From the NCBI RefSeq assembly GCF_022605725.1, contig NC_065558.1:6510001-6574000 (forward strand): a DNA stretch of 64,000 bases, written 5' to 3'. Source of the stretch: Anthonomus grandis grandis (lineage: Eukaryota; Arthropoda; Insecta; Coleoptera; Curculionidae). The translations under genes and the position numbers were made by a program. Shown here piece by piece: positions 22,651 through 34,785 of this stretch (positions within the stretch are counted from its first letter, which is position 1; each line of letters starts with the position of its first letter). Below the pieces are notes generated by a model. The model saw only the letters and a program-made list of their open reading frames with translations, was not told the origin of the DNA and searched no databases.

Positions 22651-23690
22651 CGATAATATAATGTGTTGCTTAGGGTTCTTTTGAAGTTACGTCTCCTAAT
22701 GAGTTTTTCACGATATTCCAGTTTATCAAATCAAAAAGTACTACCAACTAATTCTTAGTATTAAACCTAACTAAACTTTTTCTATACGAAAATTTATAGA
22801 TTATTAGGATAGGGTAACCGAACCCAGATTGGTAGAGAATAAGGTATTGCCTAAACCCCAAAAGGTACATCATGGGTATGCCATGACTTCCTAAAACACT
22901 AAAAAAAATTAACCTATTGTAAGAAGTAAGATATCAGATATAAAAAATAACAAGAAAAAAGCAATGATAAAACAATAATAATAAATGCATAAAATAAAAT
23001 GCGTGTAAAAAAACAAAAGTGGAAAAAAGGTAGGATCATTGGGCAAGAACCGCTTTAATCCAGCTTTAAACTTTTTAATCAAACAAGCTGGGTCCGTATA
23101 ATGTTATAAACTTTTGACAAAATGAAGACATATAATATGGGACACGAATTCAATATGAGGAACTTGTTAAAAAGTTATGCTAATTTAAAATTATCCAGAT
23201 CATTGATTTTTAGTCTATATAATGTTTCTTCAGGAGGATTTGCTTCTAAGTAAATTCCCATTTTACCGTGTTGTGGTCTAAGCAAGAGAAAAATCTCCAG
23301 TTGCCAGGCATATAGTTAATGCAAAAACGAAAAAAGAAATTGTCAGTCTTATCGCCTTATAAGCCGGTGTTTTTGTAATGTAAGGGCTGGGAGTAAGACA
23401 TTGGTATCGTTAGCTTGATTGCGAGAAACAATTCTTGCTGTTGTTCATAATATGAGTAAAAAAATAAAAACCATTCATTGAAAAATTATAAAAATTTAAT
23501 GTTCTTTTATTTGTCATTATATTAATTTTCTTAAATTTTTGATTTTTCTGAATTAAAAGGAATAAATGACATTGACTGATTCTTCCAGGCAGTGGAGATT
23601 AATTAAATTTTATGAGGGTCCTTGGAAAATGATTCAACTGCCTGGAAGAAACAAGCAACTTCCATTATTCATATAATAACTATAATAATA
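22651..23690. other. Intron sequence, no gene
   Basis: AT-rich. GCCTGG-family words occur near 23586 (TTCCAGGCAGTGG) and 23637 (CAACTGCCTGGAAG). I see nothing else. Confidence 0.5.
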
Positions 23691-23707
23691 ATAATAATAA
23701 TAATAAT
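23676..23707. repeat. (TAA)n microsatellite
   Basis: A run of ATA/TAA units immediately precedes an RLE-type LINE fragment. It is the reason the overlapping open frame at 23622 begins with a poly-Ile tract. Confidence 0.9.
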
Positions 23708-24350
23708 ACATCTCTATCAGCTGCCGAATATCTGCACCGACAATTGTGTGGCAAAAATTATTCATCTAATTGGCGAAACTTGCCCCTATGACCAGTACAA
23801 ACCAGAAACTGTACTTGAAAATGACGACTTTCGCCTCTACTGGGACAGAACTGTTTTGACCGATAGGACGCTGACTTCAAACAGACCAGATATCATCTTA
23901 ATAAACAAAGCCCAAAAGAAAACCTTTCTATACTTGACATAGCAGTGCCAAATACTAATAATGTCCTAAATACGCAGATCTGGCTCACGAGATAAAACAA
24001 CAATGGAGGCAAGATAATGTATATATATATAATAATATACTCCCTCTAGTTATTTCATCCACGGAATTGTTCCTTTAACACTGTCCAAAAACGTTAATGC
24101 ATTGGATCTTTCCTCCTGGACGACTGTCACTATACAGAAATCTGTTATACTGAATACATGCAACATTGTTCGAAAGTTCCTAAATCTACCATAGCAAAAT
24201 TCATCTTGCCTTCAGGCCGAATGATGTCTCTATATTAAAAAAAGCAATATTAATTTTACAATATTACTTAACACTACATAACCAAAGCAGGCGAAGATTA
24301 GCTTAGAGCTACTCTTTAACTCTTAACCTTCCTAACAATCACAATTTAAA
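23697..24350 (+). mobile_element. 3' part of an RLE-type LINE (R4/Dong-like)
   Basis: The frame reads GETCPYDQYKPETVLENDDF, LYWDRTVLTDRT and NRPDIILINK, then after a one-base shift LDIAVPNTNN. The spacing of the RPD and LDIAVP motifs is that of a restriction-like (PD-(D/E)XK) endonuclease at the C-terminus of early-branching non-LTR elements. The fragment starts directly at a (TAA)n tract; the silkworm element Dong is known to insert in TAA repeats, which supports an R4/Dong assignment. Further decayed coding (SIVRKFLN-like) extends to about 24230. The true 3' end is not defined. Confidence 0.75.
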
Positions 24351-25635
24351 TGGAGAAAACGAAAAAAATTAGAAAAGTAATAATTATATATAAAATATTT
24401 ATCTTCGAGAAAACTAGACTATACTTTGGATTGATTTAAAAACAAAAGTCTCTAATATTTCCTATACACATTTAACGAAGTTTTAAATATTGTTTTATAA
24501 GTATTAAAGAACTTAACGGCATTACAAGTAAAAGATCGCTCGAACAGAGATATTGTATCTAATATTTCGAGTGTGAACCTGGTTTCTTGGTATTAACTTT
24601 TCAAAAAGATATTCAGGACTTAAGACTCAGAAAAAAATATTCATATTCCACAATTCATAGTTTCTGGAGAAGTATTGTTTTTGCCCAAGCAATTGATTCT
24701 GAAGCAAGAGAAAGAATTTATTAAAATATCATTGCTATAAGTAATTTAAAAAAAAATTGACAAGTGAGAAAACTTCAAAAATGTTGGTTTGCCATAAAAT
24801 GAATGATTAAGTTACTGCACAAAAACACACTGAATTGATGAATCTTTAAAAATGGACAGCAAAGACACTTTAATAAACCCAAAAAAAGTAAAAATCTAGG
24901 TCAACCGAACCGAACAATTTCACTCATCCCGAGCATACCAAAAACATCATAAATCACACCGTTGCTAATTTATTTCAGAAGAAATACCTCAAGCTGTGTG
25001 GGGCACGGACTCAACTATAACTCGAGACCCATCCATCTGTTAAAGACATCAATCGAGGACTAAAGCATCCGGAAGAATGGTTAAGCCCTCGTAATCCTGT
25101 TTGCTAATTTTTCGCCCTATATGAGAACTTATGAAAACTGTAAACAGTGGGGCCACACAGGGAGCCTTTTTGTCGAAAAACCATCCGCCAGGATTAAAAA
25201 TGCTTTTATTATATTATTTTTGAAGATCTAGCTCGGAAGGGATGGTTCGGTGATTTGCACAGGTGGGCTACACTAACTCTACTACATATAGAACCGTTAA
25301 ATCTTACCCTCACGAAAAATCCCAGACCGAATGCGCGCACGGTGTTAAGTCGGTGAAATTAACAAAACAAATATAACGACGAGGGGCCAGTCGCAAAACA
25401 AAGCATGACAAATGGACAACGTGTTTCATAAATGGGATCTTAAACAGGGGCCCATTAATTGTTTTTTTTTCCAGTCGGTGTCAAAAAATTGACCCTCCGT
25501 TAATGAGGGTATCTTACCCTTTAATATTTTAATCCCGTCTATTAATAAAAGGGTAGACAAAAGGTAAGGCGTGTTAACTCCCTTGTTAACTGTCCGACAT
25601 GGAAACGTATGTTTCTTTTTTTTTAATCTCAAACT
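24351..25635. other. Intron sequence, no gene
   Basis: No recognisable coding. About 24900-25400 is less AT-rich and single-copy-looking. Confidence 0.45.
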
Positions 25636-26050
25636 GGTTATCCGTGTGTATAGGGTGTATTAGCTCAGAAATTGCTCATTTTTTTGGGTCCAGAAATATT
25701 TAAACAGGGATTTCAAGGTGTTTATTTAAGTCAATGTTTTCTAGCATCCTCTGCATATAAACTGAAATATAGGCAAAATGTAGCTATAAAAAAATATAAT
25801 TTTATGCCAGGCAGTTGGAACGTAGTTCCTATGATTAAAATCCTTCATCAGATGAGCTCAAAAATGATTCAATAATTTTTTTTTGTTGCCAAAATTGTGC
25901 AAACAGGGTATATTTTTAGACCTAGGATTTTTTTCCAAAGAAATTGAGATATTGCCGAAAATTCATACGGGCCAATCCCAATTCTCAATTTATTTTTAAT
26001 AATTAGGGTTTTAATTTTAAACTTAAATATATATTATTATATTAATTTGA
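25636..26050 (+). repeat. Dispersed repeat, copy 1
   Basis: Shares with 28470-28830, in the same order and orientation, AGGGATTT-AAGGTGTTTATTT, CAAAATGTAGC-ATAAAA, GGAACGTAGTTCC, GATATTGCCGA-AATTCATAC and GGCCAA. This copy carries an embedded GCCAGGCAGTTGGAA word near 25806 that the other copy lacks. Confidence 0.75.
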
Positions 26051-26499
26051 TAAAAGCTTATAAGATTATAAAATTGGTCCATATATGTAATTGAATACTT
26101 TTAGAGAGTAAACTGCTGCACTTAGGTTACCAAATACCCGTATGTGCAGAGCGTTTTCACTTTAAAGTAATACAATGTATCGCAATTAATTTAATTAACT
26201 AAAAGGAATACACGTTTTCACCAAAGAAAGAAAAAAACATATTTTACAATTTAGCTAAAAATTTATGTGATAAAGTACTTAAATATTCATTTTATATAAG
26301 TTCTAAATTCAACATCAAATTTATTCAAATTGTTGATTTGCCTTATGTGAGGTGGTAGTAAGTTGTAGATTTTGGGTGAAGTGTAACAAAGTTTCTGTTA
26401 ACATTTATCCTTGTCTGGTAGCTATGGCTTATGAAGTCTTTATTTTTTTAAGATTTGTGTCCAAGTACTCGAAAAATTCATCCATTATCCCAAAGATGC
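26051..26499. other. Intron sequence, no gene
   Basis: AT-rich and without recognised features. Confidence 0.4.
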
Positions 26500-28070
26500 T
26501 GGTTATACACTTTTATAAAAGGTAAAAACAGAAAATGTATAGCATCACAGAAACATTTAATAAAATGACAAAGGTGAAATGTTTCGCTCGACTAGAGCAT
26601 TACCAGATACATACATAACATACACAAAACACCTAACATAAAAAAAATATATATATATATACAAGTAGACAGACAATACAGTGACTGCAGATCAAATACA
26701 CCTACAGTAAAGTAAATTGGTAGAATAGGGTCTATTTTTTTCTATAAATAACTCTTAATATATAGTTTTTAGCTATAGTTAAGCTGTACAGTGCATTTTG
26801 GTACAGTCCTCCCCAAACAACCACACCATACCGAAGCAATAATTCAATAATGCCCCTATAAATCGGAATCAACATATATCGGCCTAAAATTTCCCTTATG
26901 GTATAAAATTTAGATATTAACTTTCCTATATTATTTTGTCTTAATATATGATCCTCCCATTTGGGGTGTTGGTCTCATTATGCCCAAATGACTAACATCA
27001 ATATACCCACAATGACTCGCCGATGAGAGGGAAATGGAGTTCGTTTCTTGTGATATTTAATGATAATCTGAAAGAGTTTAGCCAATGTTTGAGTTTACCA
27101 ATGCAATCAATGACATCATCCCTTACAGAGTCCCTAGTATCTCCTGAGAAAATCCTGTGTCATCAACACAATAGCAGTTCCATTTTTTATTGCAATATTA
27201 GTCAAAAGAGAATTAATTTAGGCTACAAAGAGAATTGAACCAAGTACATAGTACCCTGGGGAATTCCTATTTTGACTACTAATTCTTGACTTATAGTTTG
27301 ACGAATTTTAACTGACTGAACCCTTTAAGGTAGTCCCCAAATACATTCAAAACAGCTCCTTACAACATAGGACTCCAACACTTAAAGACAACATATTTTC
27401 AATAAATTATAATTTTTTTCTTCCAGGCAGTTAAGGTCTTTGGAGCCTGAAGAGTATTCCTGCCAAATAACGTCAACTGTCTGGGAGAAAATGATAAATT
27501 CATTCGTAGGCACTGTGTCGAATGCTTTGACTAGATCCAAAAATATAGCGAGAAATTTTTTATCATTATCCAGACTACACAGTTAGAAATAGTGAAAAAA
27601 TTCACCGTTGTGCTAAGTACACTCATAAAACCAAGTTGCCTTTCAGAAAAGATTTGATTTTGAGTAAAAAAATCCATCTTTTAAATATTTTTCAAAGATT
27701 ATGGATTTATGTGTGGATAATACTAATTGGACGGTAACTACTTATTTACTTGTCTCCAGATTTGTAAATCGGCTTAACAATAGCAACTTTAAAAGATTTG
27801 GGGGACCGTAGACCTGACGCGCAGGAATTTTTTAGACCTGTAATTTGTTTGATAATTTCACTTATATTTGTTGGGCTTAAAACCATAGAATATGGTGCAT
27901 TTGGTTTGATTTTTATGAGATTCGAAGGAGATTTTATTTCTTTAAATATATCATCCCCAATATTTATGAAACCATCGTTAGGAAAATAAGCGATTTTCAT
28001 TCTGTTGTTAATTTTTTTATTATTATGGGAAATGTTAAGTGTCATATTTTACAAAATTGCAACCTGGTGC
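26500..28070 (-). mobile_element. Decayed LINE (Jockey/CR1-like RT), - strand
   Basis: Reading the - strand from 28045 gives FKVAIVKPIYKSGDK (RT fingers). Then follow FLDLVKAFDTVPTNE (motif A) near 27510-27560, an IPQGT motif near 27260, a DDT-like motif near 27150 and the YGIVVWGGLYQN thumb/C-terminal region near 26820. A tail with GAGCGAAACATTTC lies near 26590. The motif order is that of an APE-type LINE. The reading frame is interrupted between motif A and the next conserved block by an 85-base insertion described separately. Confidence 0.85.
27402..27500. mobile_element. 85-bp GCCTGG mini-element with a 7-bp TSD, inside a LINE
   Basis: The insertion occupies 27409-27493. ATAAATT stands at 27402-27408 and again at 27494-27500. 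Removing the insert plus one ATAAATT brings the LINE frame back together (AFDTVPTNE followed by a codon for Phe spanning the join). The insert has imperfect inverted ends: TTTTTCTTCCAGGCAGTT on the left, and the inverse of AACTGTCTGGGAGAAAA on the right. A close relative lies at 29365-29460 (shared GTCTTT-GAGCCTGA, TATTCCTGCCA, ACGTCAACTGTCT). Confidence 0.8.
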
Positions 28071-28469
28071 CTGAAATATAACTTAATTTATAATTTTTTA
28101 GGGTCACTTTTATAAAAGTCATGTTTACATTTTTTAATTAAATTATATAAAATATTACGCGATATATCGCGTAGAGTATATTTTATTTTCATAAGTATTA
28201 TGCTCTAAGATTTGTTTTTTCATTTTATCCCTTTTCATTATGCTAGATATTATTCCGTTATGCAGGGTTTTAATTTTTTATATTTTTTATCTTAATAATT
28301 AATGCTGATGGTATTAAACAAGTCTAGTGCAGGCTCAAGATCCTGACTATTAAGTACATTATTAAAGTTGTGATTATTTAAAATAATATAATCATATTTA
28401 ATCAGGCCTCAAAAATTATTAAAATTTGTCGGATTTCCATCTTAGAGCTTCTATTAGAAGGATTAAATT
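28071..28469. other. Intron sequence, no gene
   Basis: AT-rich, with ATATATCGCG-type palindromic words near 28160. Nothing was recognised. Confidence 0.4.
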
Positions 28470-28830
28470 TAGGGCAAAGTTCCCGAGATAAATTTCTTTT
28501 TTTTTCAGAGATATTTATAAAGGGATTTTGGGGTGTTTATTTAGGTCAAAAGCCCAAAAACTCTTTGAGCACCCTCTGCATAAGAGTTGAGATAACTAAT
28601 GTTATATTCACAAAATGTAGCAATAAAAGAAGTTGGGACGTAGTTCCTTTAGTCAAAAAAATTGGGATATTGCCGACAATTCATACAGGCCAAATCAAAT
28701 TTTCAATTTCTTTTTACTATTCAGAATTTTTATTTTAAACTAAAATAATAAAATCATATTTTATTGCAGCCATTTGGGTTATAATTCCTCTGATCAAAAT
28801 CCTTCAACAGGGCATGAAAACTATCAAATT
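28470..28830 (+). repeat. Dispersed repeat, copy 2
   Basis: Homologous to 25636-26050 (see that entry), in direct orientation about 2.8 kb downstream. Substantial divergence suggests an old insertion. Confidence 0.7.
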
Positions 28831-29364
28831 TAGAATTAAATTCTTTAGGTTTAAAATTCTCGAGGCAAATTTATTAATATTTTTCAACCCTAAAATAGTT
28901 ATCCGTACATATAGGTACAAAAAAAAATGCGGGTTTAAAGGAAAATTTAATAAGCTTAAGAACATTTACCACCCCCGTTATTATATACGATGTTGTATGA
29001 CAAATTGGGGTGTCATTAAAAGACATTGGCACCCCCAGGTGATGTCCCGCTGTTACTAATCGGAACTTTTTTAACGTTAAAGGGGTTGCGATATTAGAAA
29101 TTATCGAGTAGATAAATCTTTGTCAGTGTCAGATGGGCTTATGTTGTTAGGAAATTTATGCCTTTTGATGTCAATGTTTTGCTCTCATAAGTCATCGATT
29201 ATTTGATTTTTTTTGTAGATTTCGTCATAATGATTATCGATTCTCATGGAATTTCAGAAGATGTTCATTACTGGCGGACACTTGAAAATTTTGTTTGTAT
29301 TTTTTTTTTTTGCTATAGGGTGAAAATTGAGTAAATTTCCCCGGCATATATATTTTACCATCTG
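28831..29364. other. Intron sequence, no gene
   Basis: The open frame at 28814-29059 is without a recognised domain. No other feature is seen. Confidence 0.4.
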
Positions 29365-29460
29365 TCTGGAAGAAAATTATTTTTTTCTTCCAGACAATTG
29401 ATGTCTTTAGAGCCTGAGGAATATTCCTGCCATTAAAACGTCAACTGTCTAAAAGAACGG
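29365..29460. mobile_element. Second copy of the GCCTGG mini-element
   Basis: Collinear with the 85-bp insert at 27409-27493. It has TTTTTTTCTTCCAGACAATT on the left, GTCTTTAGAGCCTGAGGA and TATTCCTGCCA in the middle, and ACGTCAACTGTCT on the right. No target duplication is obvious because the flanks are themselves GCCTGG-like. Confidence 0.65.
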
Positions 29461-30397
29461 TAATTTCAATCATTCCACAGAAACTCTGAATATTGATCTA
29501 TATTTAGAAGCTTTTGACCAGTTCAAAACGTCTGAGGGTAAAGAGTATTCATGGTTTTCTAACAAAGTATTTTATCAATCTTTTTCACAACAATCTTATA
29601 AACGTCGTTGTAAATATTTAGTTTCTGGTTGTATTTAGTCACCTGTGTTATAACCTCTGTTATTCATTTTACAAAAATAACCACGATCGAATAACAATAC
29701 GCTCGACTGCGGTTAGAAAACCGTCGGTAAACCCCAAAAAATATCGTGTTTTCAGTGGTTTCCCGTTTCCTCTTGATCGGGCACAATATAGCGTGTTATG
29801 TTCATAATTACCATTATACCGAGGCCTTATTATAATATCGATTCAGGCCATATTGAATTTCTTAAAGGAAAAAAATACGGCGCGAGCTAGTGTGTCGATA
29901 ACGAACGTCCGGGTTTCTCATTAATTAAAAAAATGCCCGATAGGATGCAAACTTCATTATTACATACGGGACACCCATATATTATAATATATTCAGATTC
30001 TGTGTGAATTTATACAAAATTTGATAATTTTCGTCCAATAAGCTTAAGATTTTTTAATTTTAGAAGTTACAGCATTTATAAACTTATGGATCAACATATA
30101 GATTTTAAAATGACCTGTGAAATGTCACCAATTTTAACATTTGTACACGTATTTGACATATGTCAATATTTTTCACGTTTAATACTAAATTTTGGGCCGA
30201 GAAAACCGTTTAGGTTAAGCAGTTTTGCCTCAATAACCTCAAAAAAGGGCTGATTTTCAATCATTTATATCTCGAGAACGGTTAAAGCCCAGTATTATAT
30301 GATGCGTCAAACTTCTTAAAAATTCACGTAGAACCTAAAAATGTAACAATATCTAAGCAATTTCGTAAAAATAACAGAATAAACATGACTTAAAAGA
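29461..30397. other. Intron sequence, partly GC-richer
   Basis: 29650-29990 is less AT-rich and looks single-copy. There is no coding signal. Confidence 0.4.
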
Positions 30398-31700
30398 AAC
30401 TTAAAATGACTTCAAATCTTTGGAATAAAATTTGAAATTCCTTAAAATGTCTGAAATAAAAAATAAAATAACCTTAAAGGTCTAGAATATAGAAAAAAAT
30501 TACTTGAAATAAATATCCAAGGGAGAAGTATAGCAAAAATGGCTTAAAATGACTTTAAATGCTTAAAACACAATTTGAAATGTCTTCTCTGAGAATTTAA
30601 GAATAACAATAACTGCCTGAAAAAAAAATGTCATCGTCTGGAATAGGAAAATATTAGAATATTCCAGGCAGATAGACTCAGCTTTCAAAGCTTAAGCAAT
30701 GATTTCAACTGCGTGGAAAAAATCAATATTTACTTTGCTTGCCTGGAAGTTTTATATCAAAAATTATTATATTTTCTTTGAGAAGTTTAAAATTAACAAT
30801 AACTGTCTGAAAAAAAGAAATGTAATCGTCTTGAATAAAAAAATGTTAGATTATTCCAGGCAGTTGAACTCATTTTTCAAGGCTTAAGCAATGGTTTCAA
30901 CTGCCTGGAAAAAAAACAATATTGACTTTGATTGCCTGGAAGTTTTATATAAAAAATTATTGTATTTTCTCTGGGAAGTCCAAAATTTACGATAACTGCC
31001 TGAAAAAAAAGAAATTTAATTGTCTGGAATAAGAAAATACGAGAATATTCCAGGCAGATAAACTCATTTTTCAAGGCTTAAGCAATGGTTTTAACTGCGT
31101 GGAAAAAATCAATATTGACTTTGATTGCCTGGAAGTTTTATACAAAAAGTTATTATATTTTCTCCGGGAAGTCTAAAATTAACAATAACTGCCTGAAAAA
31201 AAAGAAATTTAATCGCCTGGAATAAGAAAATTATAGATTATTTCAGGCAGTTGAACTTAGCTTTGCAGGCCTAAGCAATGGTTTTAACTGCCTGGAAAAA
31301 TCAATGTTGATCCCAATTGCCTGGGAATTATTTTTCTAAATGACTGTATTTTCTCTGAGAAGTCTATAAATAACAATAACTGCCTAATAAAAAGAAATTT
31401 AGTTCCTAGAATTAAAAAATTATAGAATATTCCAAGCAGTTGAGCTCAGCTTTTAAAGCCTAAGGAATGGTTTCAACTGCCTGGAAAAAATCAATAATCC
31501 TCGATTTTCTGGGATATTTTTTTCTAAATTACTACATTTTCTCTGAGAAGTCTAAAAATAACAATAATTGCCTGAAAAAAGAAATTTAATGGTCTGGAAT
31601 GAAAAAATTTATAGAAAATTCCAGGCAATTGAACTCAACTTTTCAGGCCTAAACAATGGTCTTAACTGCAAATAAAATTGAAATTGATTTCGAATGCCTG
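30398..31700. repeat. ~191-bp tandem repeat array of GCCTGG palindromes
   Basis: The unit marker AACAATAACTGCCTG or close variants recurs at about 30605, 30795, 30987, 31181, 31372 and 31560, a period of 188-194. Each unit holds a palindrome. The clearest is at 30854-30910: TTCCAGGCAGTTGAA (30854-30868) and TTCAACTGCCTGGAA (30896-30910) are perfect 15-base inverted repeats around a 27-base spacer containing AGGCTTAAGCAATGG. 30398-30604 is a degenerate lead-in of the same words. Confidence 0.9.
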
Positions 31701-31714
31701 GAATATTGAAAAAA

Positions 31715-31860
31715 TCCCAAGCAACACTCGATGGTTAAATAAACGGTTATTTTTGGTTTACACTAGATGTACATTTTTGGTTGAGCTTCAATTATTAATA
31801 TCGGATAAAATGTCCGCATGATATGCATTGAGGAATTTAAAATTATTTTCTGCAAAAAAA
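31715..31860. repeat. Dispersed repeat fragment shared with 60440-60595
   Basis: CCCAAGCAACACTCGATGG, GGTTTACAC-AGATGTACATT, GGTTGAGCTTCAA and ATAAAATGTCCGCATG all recur inverted at 60440-60595, and partly at 7035-7150. It abuts satellite-like block C, so the two may be parts of one larger element. Confidence 0.75.
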
Positions 31861-32470
31861 CTTTTTTTTATTGACACTACCCTTACCCCCCCACCCGCCC
31901 CACACAACTTACCAGTAAGAAATTGTTTTAAAAAAATCATTATTTTCCAAAATAATATGCACGATTAACAGCTGGATTGGATTATTATAGATGAAAAATG
32001 GTGAATTTTCAAAAGAATTTCTTACTGGGTAAATGTTTGGGGTGGTTGGGGGGGTAAGGGTTGTGTTGATGAAAAACAATGTTTTTGCAGAAACTATATA
32101 TTCAATATTTAATTTAATAACACTGTTTATTTAAATTTGATATAATTTTATTTATAAATACTTAGTATACAAACAGCAATATTAGATTGGATAATATCGA
32201 CGGAAAACAGTGATTTTTCAGAAGAATTACATCAAATATTTGAGGTGTAGTAGTCGAGTTTAAAAATTAAATATGTAAATCCCGTGTCAATTTTTTAAAT
32301 ACGGAAATTTTCTCCCTTTCACAAACAGAATCGTATATGATATACGTACATTCTTAATAAATATTCATTGACCATATGCGGTTGATAAACATACCAAAAA
32401 CCAATAATTTAGTAAATAATCGTTGAATAAATATATATTGACGATAATAATATATGATATGTTGCATGGG
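31861..32470. repeat. Satellite-like block C
   Basis: A C-rich arm (31878-31902) followed by CAACTTACCAGTAAGAAATT is mirrored by an inverted G-rich arm (32039-32060, with TTTCTTACTGGGTAAATG before it). The AATCGTATATGATATACG segment follows near 32330. Same family as blocks A, B and D. Confidence 0.8.
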
Positions 32471-32579
32471 ATTACAACGACTACGATAAATAAATAGTAG
32501 TAGTGCCAACTACAACTACGTTAACTAATGTGGTATATAAATAATTAAGATAAATAACGAACAAACCGAACTACGAATA

Positions 32580-33840
32580 AAAATTGGCAAACAGCAGTTG
32601 TCTTGAGAGACAGAAAAAATGATTTCAAATGCTCGAAAGAAATTAAAATGAATGACTTCAGATGCCTTGAAATTCCATTTCCAGAAATAAACTTTAAAAT
32701 GCCTGGAATAAAAAGGAATATGAGTCCAAAAAATATGGACTAAAATTACAAATGACATCAAATACCTGAAATACAAAGAAAAATTACTTTAAATGGCATA
32801 GAAGTTTCAAATACTTGAAGTACTTGACATAGAATTTACAAATGACTTTAAATGGCCTGATCAAATAAAATTTGAAATTACTTAAGCTCTCTGGAATAAA
32901 AAATAAAACTATTTCAAATCCCTTGAATAAAATTGAAATAGATTTCAAATGCTTGGTACATTGAAAAAATTACTACGACTATAATAATTAATGTACTATA
33001 TAAATAAATATGATAAATACCGAATAAAATGACCTACGAATAAAAAATTACATACAGGAGTTGTCTTAAGAAAAATTAAAAATGACGTCGAATGCCTGAA
33101 ATGAAATTTGAAATATATTTGAAAGAAACTGAATTTTATTCCAAAATGACTTCATATGGCTTTAATTTCCAGGTACAAACTTTGAAATTCTTAGAATAAA
33201 AGGACTACGAGTCCATGGAAAACCATGGAAAAAATTCTTCCAAATTCTTGGTCTAAAATTACAAATGGCATCAAATGCCTGGAATAAAAAGAAAAATTTC
33301 TTGCTGTGCCATGGAAGAATTTTAAAATTACTTGAAGTACTTGGAATAAAATTCAATTCTTCATTCTTCAACTGTCTAGAATGTAGAAAAAATGACTTAC
33401 AAGTGCCTGGAATATTAAAAACAATAACTTCGACTGCCTAAGGATACGAGAATTAATGAATAAAACGAACTACAAATAAAAAAAGTGGCATACAAGAGAG
33501 CAATTTAAAATGGTTTCAAATATAAACACCTTCCAAAAAATGTCGTTCGAATGTCATGAACGATGCCTAAAATGACTTCTAATGTGCAAAATAAAATTTT
33601 ATATAAAATTTAACGAAATTAAAATTGATTCCAAAATTACTTAAGATGGCTTTGAATTTCACATTAAAACCTTAAAAGGATTTCAATTTCCAGGATTAAG
33701 CTTTGAAAGGGTTTAAGATGCCCGGAATTAAAAGGAATATTAGTCCAAAAATCGTGGAAAAAATTCTTCCAAATTCGTGGCCTAAAATTATAAATGACAT
33801 CAAATGTGTGAAAAAGAAAAAAAAATTAAAATGACAATTT
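32580..33840. repeat. Irregular GCCTGG-family array
   Basis: Words such as TTCAAATGCCTGGAATAAAA, with variants ATGCCTTGAAAT, CTCTGGAATAAAA and TGCCTGAAATGAAA, recur every 30-60 bases. They are interleaved with AAATTACTT-like spacers and have no fixed period. 32580-32790 and 33060-33270 share collinear stretches, indicating a partial duplication. The - strand open frames here are by-products of the repeat. Confidence 0.75.
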
Positions 33841-34785
33841 AATATAAAAATTACAATAAATATGAGAAAATGACAAGAACATGATTTTAATATATTTTAA
33901 TATATTTTTTAATAGATACAAGAAGTGTCTTAGGAGAAACGAAAAATGACATTAAATGCGATGAAAAAAAACTCATTTTATTGATTCTGGCAAGAAAAAA
34001 TATACAAACGAAACTTCCAGTTGGCCGGTGGTTTTAACACCAAACTGGCATATTACAAGGAAGCGATGCACCCAGATCAGTCAGTCTAGCCGCGGTCCTA
34101 TCAAATATCAAAGCGACGTCGATGATATAAAAGTCATCACATAAAACCCGGTATTGTTAAGATTAACCACTGATTATTTACAAAAAGGCAGCGTCGTAAT
34201 GACTGTATTACATAGGCGTCGGAAATAGTAAAAAATCAGTTAAAAACATACAAATCGCCAGCTTCAATCGATAGCAGCAGGCAATATCTAAAGCAGCCCC
34301 AATAAAGTCAATTTAAGGAAACGCGTTTGAAAATGCTTCGGAATAAATCAGTTTGATATGGAATCTATGGGAGTTTTTGATACTTTATGGCCGCCACTGT
34401 ATGAAATAAATGCGTATAAAGGCGCCTGATTTGTCATAAACCATTTTACAGTTATTTACAAAGGCATGGGGTATGGCAGAGTTACAATAAACACGGTTTA
34501 TATGGCTCGCACTGTCTTATAACTTTGATTGCGCCGCACTCTATTTTAATTCACGACAAAATCAGTCGGGTTCTTTTTAATTTATGAATTATTCATTCGG
34601 TCTCTTAGGAACAAATTTAATCTGATTTATCGCAAATTTGGTTTTTCTATTATAGCCTGGAGGTTATGTGAATCATCATTAGGTTCCAAAGAATTCGTAC
34701 AGGTTGCCCCTGGGGCTTGGGAATTTTTTTAATGAAAGGAAGATAATTTGAAAAAAATTTATGCCTAAGCTGCGTCTATTTAATA
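33841..34785. other. Intron island, no gene
   Basis: 34000-34620 is GC-richer, with no repeats seen. No coding was recognised; it is a candidate conserved non-coding segment. Confidence 0.4.

Noticed and set aside
23622..23710. Poly-Ile N-terminus as a membrane segment
   Set aside because: It is translation of a (TAA/ATA)n microsatellite in front of a LINE fragment.
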